DNA of 64,000 nt from Galbula dea (taxonomy: Eukaryota; Chordata; Aves; Piciformes; Galbulidae), in contig VWZX01005690.1 of NCBI GenBank assembly GCA_013399015.1, positions 1,116,001-1,180,000 on the forward strand, in the 5' to 3' direction. The notes under the pieces were generated by a model, which ran no database searches, was not told the origin of the DNA, and saw nothing but the letters and a program-made list of their open reading frames with translations. This document shows positions 55,601 to 64,000 of the stretch, one piece after another. Both the position numbers and the translations under genes were made by a program. The stretch's first letter is position 1, and each line of letters begins with the position of its first letter.

Positions 55601-56461
55601 GGTTTTGTTCCTGAATTTGCTAGCAAACCAGGTGCTAACTCATCTGTTTCTCCTGGGATGAGTCTTCCCAGTGGAAGTACAAGTGCACTGGTCTCCCCTG
55701 TTAATTCTGTAGCACAGGCTAATCATTCTGCAAATCATTCAAGTAGCAAAGAAGCAGCTGTTGGAGTGCTTGACTTCTCAGTGTCGTGGACGTTGGAGAA
55801 AAGCAGTGCAAATAATTCTCTACAGGTGCATAACCAGTCACTTCCTGGTGGCCCACCAGTATATCCTCAACAGTCAGCTGGTAGTGCTGGTCAGGTGGGT
55901 CCTGAGATGCATGACCAGCAACATTTCTATCAACAGGTGACAAAAGATGTACAGCATCAGGCTGTATCAGACAAAGCTGTGCAGGGAGCAGTGCCGTCTC
56001 AGCAGCAACTGCAGGCAGCTCAAATGCAGCAACCAACATCTGGGCAGGCCTCAGTTCCTTCAAACTACCAGCTTACCCCCGGGACTAAAGCAATGCCAGC
56101 ATCCCAGCAGCATGAGAACCAGGTGCTGAGTAACCATCCTCACCCTGTGGGCCCACAAGAGTCAAGTTCAGCACAGCCCACAGCAAGGTTTGATCAGACA
56201 AGTCCTGATAAGCAACCAGCGTCTGGGCAGCCATCAGGTGCTCCAGCTTCCACAGGCTCTTCTACCACCACCAGTCAGTCAGTCATGCCAAGTGTACAGC
56301 AAGACCTGCAGCGTCCATCCCTGCCTCAGACTCCTCAGGATGCCTTTGGTCCACCCCAGAACCCTTACTACTACTACAGACATCCTTATGATGCTTACCA
56401 GCCTCCATATCCACCAGCTTATCCTCCTGCAGATCCCAGAACAGCAGCTCTTTATTACATG
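52601..56461 (+). CDS. SEC16A: SEC16A exon 2, giant first coding exon
   Basis: The acceptor TTGACAG ends at 52600 and the donor GTAAGT starts at 56462. There are 72 nt of 5'UTR, then ATG ATG (52673) and 3789 nt of coding sequence. It is Pro/Ser/Gln-rich and disordered, with short conserved blocks such as SFFKQIDSSP (about 54434) and SGYASLLSSPPTESLQ (about 55173). These blocks fall in the stretch known to be phosphorylated and protein-binding in mammals. A large single exon at this place is also the arrangement in human. Confidence 0.96.
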
Positions 56462-59400
56462 GTAAGTTCTTAATTTCTTCTTTCCTCCCCCTCAGGATAC
56501 ATTAGTAATTTTCATCTTTGAATTACACCTTTAAGCAGTTGTGTCATGGTCAGTCTTCAGTATAGCATTTGTGATAAGTATTTAATTGGAGAGAAAATCC
56601 AGATAGCAGTAACAAAACTTACTCTACAAAGGTTACAGAAACTTAAAGTAGTTGCTAATACCAGTTGCAGTTGGCACAGATGTCAGCTGAGAGCAATTTT
56701 ATTTGTTTCTTTGGAAAAAGCTAGCAGTTTTAGCTGCCATGAACCTGAACTTGATATGAGTCTGTTGGAGTGGTTCCAGAGGAGGCCATAAAAGTGATCT
56801 GAGGGCTGGAAGACCTCTGCTGGGAGGACAGGCTGAGAGAGTTGGGGTGGTTCATCCCAGAGAAGAGAAGGGAGACTTCAGCCTTTCAGCACTTAAAGGG
56901 ACCTGTAAGAAAGATGGGGACAGACTTTTTTTAGCAGGAGCTGTTGTGACAGGAGAAGAGGTGGTGGTTTGAAACTAAAAGAGGAGGGAGTTAGACTAGA
57001 CAGGAGGAAGAATTTTTTTTACACTGAGGGTGGTGAGAGACTGGCCCGGGTTGCCCAGAGAGGTGGGAGATGTCCAGTCCCTGGAACCATCCCAGGTCAG
57101 GTTGTTTGGGGCTCTGAGCAACCTGCTCTAGTTGCAGATCTTCCTGATCACTGCAGGGGGTTGACTAGATGACCTTGAAAGGTCTCTTCTAACCCAGGCC
57201 AGTGTATGATTCTGTGATCACTGTCTTAGTTGCCCAGGTGTTCAAATTTGCTTCCCACCTGCTGCCTGAACTGCTGACAGTGTAGCCCAGTGACCAGGGT
57301 AGAGGCTGAACTGCCTTTAGTGCAGATGTAATGCTTGTTTCTTAAGTTCAGGTTATTAATAGACTTGAATATTAACTTACCAGAACAGATAGAGAGCTGT
57401 ACTGTAGTATATTGCTCTGTATCTCTTCAGATACCACAGTTGTGCTGTGTATGCTGATTTGTTTGGTTTTCATGGTTTATTCTTGGAAGGGGGAAGCCTC
57501 TTACCTTGCATCTTTCTGTTTCCCAGGAGGATAGCTACGGGCAGTACGACCCTCGGTACAGACACTATGAGAGCAGCAGCACTGCCTACGTGGAGCCGGG
57601 CAGCTATCGGTATCCTGAGCCTGAACGCCCTAGTTCCAGAGCCAGTCACTGCTCTGACAGACCTGCTTCTAGGTATGCAGTTCCTCAGCTGAGTCAAGAT
57701 CTGGTGTTCCCTGAAGCAGTGAGAGTAGGGGATGCCTCTCCCAAGTTTTATAGTATAAGCTGCAGTGAGGAAGTTCAAAAGCTCCTTGTGTGCTGCCATA
57801 GGAACGGATGGGATCAAATGCCAGGGCTGCAGAGGATATGGTTCCACAGCCTTTTCTGTTGCTGAACCTTTGTTCCTCCTTTCATTCTCTTCTCTGGGTA
57901 GTTGCTGGCATTTCTGCCAGGCAGGAGCTCACTGTGATGTAGTGCTGAGGTTAGCTCTTTCACAGCACAGTGGAGGCCATGGGTTTGTCAATCAGTGCTG
58001 GTTTCATTTCTGGCTGGCACTTAACAAGCTGTGGCCTCTAGTTCTGTTAGTAAACAGCACTTTAGAACATTAGTCTGGAGTTTGCCTTGCAGGCATAGCT
58101 CTACCTGTGGCTTCCCACATGCAGGGGGTTTCAGATGTTTGGAAGAGAGATGGTGAGTCAAGTGGAGACGTCCTGGTGCTCCATCAGATTTGTTTCACTG
58201 GGTGGATGAGTTTTCTCACAGAACCCCCAAGCTGTGATCCATGTAGCAAAGGTGCTATGGGGTATGTTTACCCACTGACTTCTCCACAGGTTTTGGTGCA
58301 GGTAGCACATGAACTAGGTAAAATGAAAAGCCTTGGTCTGTCTGGTTAGATGAAATAAACGAATTGAGAGAGGGAAACAATGTGTTCAGGTGCTGCTTAT
58401 GAAAAATCAAAGGCAGAAATGAAATTTCTCAAGCAAGGGGCAGCAAATTACCTTCCAGGGATGACTGCTTTCTGATGATTACTGCATAAGTGATTTGTAG
58501 GAACTCCAAATTAATGACAATGTTACTGTTGCTTTATCTGGTGGGTGAGTTTGCAGAGTTCTGAGAGAAAACCCCAGGTATCTGTCTGGAAATGGTGTAA
58601 CCCGTGTAGTATTTGTCTGTTGTTGTTAGTAATTCACTCATGGAGCATTTTTCAAATTAGAAACAAAACATTTTGCTTACTACCTCCAGAAGATTACAGG
58701 AGGTGTGTATAACAACCTGCTCTTGGAACACTTCCTGATGTGTCCTCTTCTTGTGTATTGATGAGGCAGCTTTGTATTGTTTGGGGAGGGGAATAACATC
58801 TTTCTGAAGGAGACTGAGAAGGTTGGTTGGGTGTATAAACCTGATCTGATAAGATCAAACCTCCTCCTGTGCAGAGTAAGTGCTGTGTTAGCAAACTTCC
58901 CACACCTTCCAGGGAGGAGCATCACTCAACTTGCTTGGACAGTTTGGAGTTTGCACTATCAGTTGTGTGATCAGTTGTAGAGGAGAATGAAAAGTGCCAT
59001 CATTCCACACTGGCAATAAATATCTTTACCTCCTGTGTGTTAACCTGGAAGATGCCTGAAATGAGTTGTGTAGTGATGTGCTGTGTTACAATTGCATTTC
59101 AGTGCTCTCTTTTATTCTCTGAAGTATTAACTATAAGAATGTGCTAACACTCCAGAAATTGCTGCATCTACTGAAAAGCTGAGATTGAGAAGCAGACCCA
59201 GCACAGAAAGGAAGTGAAGTGTTGGGTTCCAGCAGTGCTAGCCCTGCTATGTTAGTGTTCTGTGTGCTTGCCAGCCAGTTTGGCAACAGCTCCAGGTCAA
59301 CAAGGTGATACAATATCGAGTTCTGCAGCCTGGTGTCCAAAGAAAGATGCAGTGTGCTGGCTTTGGCTTTACTTTGTTTCTGACTGTATGTGGTGCTGGT

Positions 59401-62400
59401 GACAGATGCCCCAATAGCAGCCCTGGAGATTGAAAGCCTCTCCAGAATTATCTATGAGAGTGGTGGTTCATGTCCTGGCCCAATTTCACAACCTCTCCTC
59501 CAAGTTGTAGTCCTTTTTTCATCACCATGAGATCTAGAACAAAGCACTGTTCAAGTTGAGGGAGCAATTAGTTGATTACTTGTTAAGTTACTGACTTCTC
59601 TCTTCAGCCAGTTCAAAGGATGCTAATTATAGCAGTAGCTTTTGTGATTGAATGTCTGTAAGTAATTAAACTTATCTGCAAAGCAGTTAAAAATCACTGA
59701 ATTCTACACTCAGGGCTGTCAGCTTTTTATGGCATAAAACAATTTAATGATATATTGCTTTGTGAAGCCTTAATTTCATGTTTCCTTGATTTCTTCTCAA
59801 TGCATTCTTTTAACTATGAAACTCTGCCCAGCTGGTTGTGCCATGCAGTTTATTGTATCCCCTGCTGACTTGGGAGGATGTTGGAGGAATAATTAGTTTT
59901 TGTACCTGCACACTTTCTTTCAGGCAAGGTTATGCTGATGATTATTACACCAAAAGTGGATGGAGTGATTATTACCCAGGCTACTACCCAAACTCATATG
60001 ATTATGGAGGTAAGGTGTCAAAGTCAACTCCCAAAATTAACTTCCATGTTTTTTTCTCTGTAGAAAATTGCAAGTTTAAGCAAAGATTTCTGGGGAAGAG
60101 AAACATTAAGATCAGAGAATTACCTTTTTCCATGCTAGTTAAGGCTGATAGTCTTTCCCACAACCAGCAAGAATAAAGTTATACTTGCTGAAAATCAATT
60201 TTTGGCTTTACTTTAGTGCTTAATGCCATGTCATCCTTCCTGTATGTTTTTTATTCAGTAGTCATTGGAAAAGAAAGGAAGTTTTTTCTTCACTACCAAC
60301 CTTTTTAAGGCTACAGATTAGTTCTTTTCAGGGTGTTACAAGCTTGTCATTCACTCGGGTGTATTCTAGTCAATTTTAGGTGAGTGTAAACAGAAGTTGA
60401 CTCATGACTAGAAGTTGGTTGTGTTGATAATTATCTGAATGCTCACAGAGACAGACTGGCATTGGAAATCTGAAGATAATTGCTTGTGTGGTGCCTGGAA
60501 GGATTTTAAGCAACATCTGTCCACATCCTTGGACAAGTAGCGTGATGCTGTCACAGTACCTGTTAGTATTAGTTGAATTGTTATCATGTTATGATCAAGT
60601 TTTAAAGTTGCTGGAGAAGATCTGTATGTCAGATGGTCAATGCTGCCCCTTCAAGAGTATCTAGCTCACTATAATAACCATGTTTCTCTGAAAGGTTGGG
60701 GTTTTTAGTTGGTTTTCTTCTGTTTGTATTAAATTAAAAATGAGTGGACATATTTATGTAGCTTGAAGTATTGTTATTTTGTTGTTGCTCTATGCTTCAA
60801 GACCAAGTCAGCATGTGATTAAAGAGCAAGGAGTAGAAGAAGGTCACAGGTAACAGTTGCCAGTACCTAAATAATTTCTCTTTATTTTCCAAAGACCCAG
60901 GTCGCTGGGAACGTTACCCAACAGCGTATGACCCCAGATACAGAGACCCTAGAGGTTATGATCAGAGGTATTGGTATGATGCTGAACACAACCCTTACCA
61001 GAAGAGAGAAGCATATCCATATGGCAGCAGGTTTGTCCATTTGATCCATGTTCTCTTAGTGCTCTCTCAGGCATTGTGGGGCCTCGGTGCTGATGGCCAT
61101 CAGAGAACCAGTGTCTTATGTCACAGTGAAAGTGGAGAATGTGATATTGGTTTCTTCAGGGCTGAGTCTCCCAGAGTCAAATGGGTCAGCAGAAAGTTGT
61201 GTTTTGGCAGTGAGTGTTAAGGCAAAAGCTGAGGCTCTGCTTGTGCAGTAACAGAAATACTGCTTTTATTTGCTGAAGATCTGCCCCAAAGCCTTCAAAT
61301 GTTCTGAACTGTTGTGATAGTTGAATCAGGCATCAGAATTACAGAGCATCACACAGCTTTGTAAGTGAAATCCTCACAGTGTTCTGTAGGAATGGAGATG
61401 CCTCCTGTGACAGACACTTACAGTGCAGTATTGCACATTTCACAGGTATGTTGCTAGTCTTTTCTGTAGCTTTAACATAGATCATCAGGGAAAAACAGAT
61501 GAGCTGTCACATCACTCTTAGGGAGAGGATTTAGGGCAGTAGGACTTGTTTTCAGATCAGGTGAACATTGTGTGGGTTTTCCTCAAACAGACTCTGAATA
61601 TGATGTTGGTCTTGATCATAAATATTCTGGATGAACCTCTTGAAGAAATCTTGCTTTGTTTACTGCCAGAAAAACCTCAATCTAGGAAGCAATCTAAAAG
61701 CCCTTAAGAAGTTAGGTAGAGTTTTCTTCTTGACAGCTGTGCAGTGGAGTCATTTCCCTCAGAGTCAAGTGGAGGTACAAGTTGATTTTGCTTTGTCTAT
61801 TTCTTTGTCCTCCAGGCACGACCGGTATGAAGAGAACTGGAGATATGATCCACGTTTCACTGGCAGCTTTGATGATGAGTCTGAGCCCCACAGAGATGCT
61901 TATGGTGATGAGTTTGACAGACGCAGTGTCCACAGCGAGCACTCTGGCCACAGCCTCCGGAGCTCCCGCAGCGTTCACAGTCACCAGAGCAGCTTCAGCT
62001 CTCGCTCTCAGCAGGTGAGTTTCAGATGGTCACAGCAAGTGTTCTTTCAGCTGAGTTGGGTCTTTCTCTGGGTTAGGGATGGGTGAAATGTTAGAAGTGT
62101 GTAAATATTTCTGAGTTTGGCTTGGGGAATCTGGATTTTGAGAGCTTTCATTCTGTAAGTTAAGACCGGTTTGTAACATGGTTTTGAACTTGATATTTGT
62201 CACAGCTGTCAAGAGAACTTTAACCAAAGTCAGCACTCAGCTGTGCAAGTTGCCACACAGACAGAAATGGAAAATTTCCTCTGCTGAATCCATTTGCTGT
62301 TTGTGAGAACTTTGCCCTTACTGTGCCTGGCTGCAGTTGATAATGTGTCTGGCTTTTGGCATTGTGTTGTTTTTCTCATCACAAGCATGAATGCTGTTAC

Positions 62401-63289
62401 TGAGCTTGGCATCTGTTAAAAGACTAACTCCATATTTGTATGATGCTACTTTGACTTCAAAAGCAACCCCCAAATCTAACTAATTACTCATCTACTTATG
62501 CTTTAAGTACGAATACCTGAAAAACAGAGTATTTGGATTATTTTTGAGGTAGTCTTTGCTAGTGGATTGTGTCACTTGAGCTGTGTAGTCTCATGTGTTT
62601 GGTTCATCACGTTCCTTGATGCTTTGGGTGGCTTTCCAGTCTGAAATCCAATTCACTGAGTATTTTCTAAATGTGAATGTGAAGTCATCTAGGCATTCAT
62701 CAGGTTTCATCAGTTGAGATTTTCTGACAGTGTTACAGCAGAAGTGAACATTGATTCTGATCTATAGTTGCTGATACAGCCATGCTTGAACCTGTAACTC
62801 ATTCTAGAATGTCTTTCTTCACACAAGCACAGGCTTTCTGTTGTGAGAGAACTGAACCTACTTGGATGTGAGCAGATCAAATGGTAGTAAAACTGCTGGA
62901 GGAGAGCACTAAGATGAATCCTCTTCTTTAGCCTGTTGCTACAGGTGTCTTGCAGAGCAGCTCTCAAACGCAGTGATGGAGTAAGCCTGGTTTACAAACA
63001 GTGTAAAGAATCAAAGCCAGGGGGGGTGCTGACTGTCTTGAGCCATGCCTGCAGTATTGCTTGCTTTGTGCAACTCCACACTCTTAACAGTTACTAATAT
63101 GATCTGTTTAGAGCCAGCTGTATAGAAGCAATCATGATCTCACAGCTAACGTGTATGAACCTACTGCGCAGGCAGTGGCGCTCCACACAGATTATCCCTA
63201 TGCTGGATACGCTCCTAACTTCGATGGACAGCAGCCTTTTCCAGACTATGGCTACCCGACTGAGACTGGATGGGCAACTGTAGAACAAG
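52673..63289 (+). CDS. SEC16A: SEC16A, ER exit-site scaffold, coding exons 2-7 (3' part beyond the window)
   Basis: Peripheral ER protein that organises ER exit sites and COPII assembly by binding SEC23, SEC13 and SEC31. Six exons encode about 1510 residues: the long disordered N-terminus (about 1263 residues), then a Tyr/Arg/Ser-rich stretch leading to the central conserved domain, which lies beyond the window along with the C-terminus. Identity rests on blocks shared with human SEC16A: MQQPPQTVP at the start, PVTDPFAF, QYENVENLE, VGTFIQQE, SFFKQIDSSP, PPKPTGIF/VFQTSANSSFEPV, SPATTLWA, SGYASLLSSPPTESLQ, YNLAQPINFS, NWRYDPRFTGSFDD and DRRSVHSEHS. The frame is continuous over all junctions (phases 0, 2, 1, 2, 0). 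Start: either of two adjacent ATGs (52673, 52676); the second aligns with the human start, the first has G at -3. Confidence 0.97.
56462..57526 (+). other. SEC16A intron 2
   Basis: 1065 bp, GTAAGT to CCCAG, carrying one sense CR1 copy. The rest shows nothing notable. Confidence 0.9.
56770..57218 (+). repeat. CR1 LINE 3' fragment, sense, in SEC16A intron 2
   Basis: GAGGAGGCCATAAAAGTGATC, GGCTGGAAGACCTCTGCTGGG, CACTGAGGGTGGTGAGAGACTGG, GGTTGCCCAGAGAGGTGG, TTGACTAGATGACCTTGAAAGG and GATTCTGTGATC. About 450 bp, in the same direction as the gene. Confidence 0.92.
57527..57672 (+). CDS. SEC16A: SEC16A exon 3
   Basis: 146 nt between CCCAG and GTATGC. It encodes YGQYDPRYRHYESS and YRYPEPERPSSRASH, part of the Tyr/Arg-rich segment that contributes to ER exit-site targeting in mammals. 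Confidence 0.94.
57673..59923 (+). other. SEC16A intron 3
   Basis: 2251 bp, GT-AG. No repeat family or RNA gene recognised. Confidence 0.88.
59924..60009 (+). CDS. SEC16A: SEC16A exon 4
   Basis: 86 nt between TTTCAG and GTAAGG. It encodes QGYADDYYTKSGWSDYYPGY, matching the human GYPEGYYSSKSGW segment. Confidence 0.92.
60010..60894 (+). other. SEC16A intron 4
   Basis: 885 bp, GT-AG. Nothing notable seen. Confidence 0.88.
60895..61030 (+). CDS. SEC16A: SEC16A exon 5
   Basis: 136 nt between CCAAAG and GTTTGT. It encodes DPGRWERY, YDPRYRDPRGYDQRYWYDAE and PYQKRE. The donor GTTTGT is weaker than the others, but the AG|G phase joins exon 6 correctly. Confidence 0.9.
61031..61815 (+). other. SEC16A intron 5
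   Basis: 785 bp, GT-AG. The frame of exon 6 is open upstream to about 61631, but only from 61816 on does it match SEC16A. Confidence 0.88.
61816..62014 (+). CDS. SEC16A: SEC16A exon 6
   Basis: 199 nt between CTCCAG and GTGAGT. It encodes NWRYDPRFTGSFDDE, DRRSVHSEHSGHSLRSSRSV and a Ser/His-rich SHQSSFSSRSQQ tail. Confidence 0.95.
62015..63111 (+). other. SEC16A intron 6
   Basis: 1097 bp, GT-AG. Nothing notable seen. Confidence 0.88.
63112..63289 (+). CDS. SEC16A: SEC16A exon 7
   Basis: 178 nt between GTTTAG and GTATTG. It encodes SQLYRSNHD, DYPYAGYAPNF and PDYGYPTETGWATVEQ, equivalent to the human segment just before the RPTSPEKF stretch. The last coding exon in the window. Confidence 0.92.
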
Positions 63290-64000
63290 GTATTGACCCC
63301 TCTGAGGGAAGGCACTGTGCTTGTGAGGGTGTCTACCAGCAGCAGTTTGCACTTCTGTTAGTGTTTGTAGTGTATGAGATGCCTGTCATGTGTTCATTGA
63401 GCCTGTTAGCAGGTGCAGAAATGCTGGTTTACAGCATCTGTGAACATCAACAAAGTTTTGTTTCCCCTTTAGTGTAAGGATAACTTGTTTGCTGAAACAT
63501 GGGTGTATCACAAACCAGTAATGGCTAGACAGTGTTTGCTATTAAATACCACATCCTTCCATTTGTAAATGTCTTTTTAGATAGATGTTGACTGCACTGC
63601 TTGTGCTTCATAAGAATGATTAAAGTTTAACTTGGATTTTTCCATGTTTCTTCTTTACCATTTCCATGTGGAACAAAAGAGTGTGTCTCTGGAAAATGTG
63701 GAAGTGTATCATTCACTCTGGAGATGTATCATATTTGTACAGACATCACAGAAGTGTGTCTGATAACAAACAATCAAAGCCCCTGCCCTGAAAAACTAAG
63801 TCCATTTTAAAGTACTATAGTCTAGTTTTATTCTTGTTGTTGCAAATCTTTAGAAGATCTCTGAAACTATAATGGAACTGATTAATGGTGGCTTGCAGAG
63901 TTTAGCTAAACCTGAGGAAGTTTAGCTTTTTTAACTAGTACTGCAAGATTACTGAATTGTATAAATGCATCAGCAAGTTCACTCAGTTGCAAGAGAGGTT
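63290..64000 (+). other. Start of SEC16A intron 7
   Basis: AT-rich, no exon seen up to the edge of the window. The next SEC16A exon must lie beyond. Confidence 0.8.

Overview
The window is vertebrate nuclear DNA and almost certainly from a bird. It contains at least a dozen CR1-type LINE fragments, recognisable by 3' ends like GGTTGGAC...GATCCCCAGAGGTCCCTTCCAACC...TTCTGTGATTCT. Introns are short and GC-rich, and two deeply conserved genes lie head-to-tail on the + strand. I cannot name the species. One ambiguous base (N at 37209) marks it as assembly sequence.

Layout: (1) 1-18225 has no coding exon I can support. It is most likely the large intron 2 of NOTCH1. It carries several blocks that look like conserved regulatory DNA, three or four CR1 fragments and a 17-bp minisatellite of about 25 copies. 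(2) 18226-42343 holds 32 coding exons matching human NOTCH1 exons 3-34. All have GT/AG junctions. Together they make one open frame of 7531 coding bases, i.e. 2509 residues after the shared codon 47. Exons 1-2 (signal peptide and start of EGF1) were not found. (3) 42344-about 44215 is the NOTCH1 3'UTR, with several AATAAA signals, two miR-34/449 seed matches and a Pumilio element. (4) About 44215-48000 is intergenic, with a CR1 copy and possible conserved blocks. (5) 48000-48960 is a CpG-rich promoter with CRE, ETS, NRF1-like and YY1/TISU-like sites and an untranslated first exon. (6) 52601-63289 holds SEC16A exons 2-7: one giant exon of about 3.9 kb and five short ones. The gene continues beyond the right edge, so the central conserved domain and the C-terminus are missing.

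NOTCH1 is the cell-surface receptor of the Notch pathway: 36 EGF repeats bind Delta/Jagged ligands, the LNR/HD region controls cleavage, and the released intracellular domain works with RBPJ. SEC16A scaffolds COPII vesicle budding at ER exit sites. They are neighbours in other vertebrates too, and nothing here suggests that they act as one system.

I found no novel coding system, CRISPR array, or credible RNA gene. The observations most worth following up are non-coding: the candidate intronic enhancers, an inverted CR1 pair flanking NOTCH1 exons 15-24, the miR-34/449 sites, and an in-frame upstream ORF and orphan B box at the SEC16A promoter.
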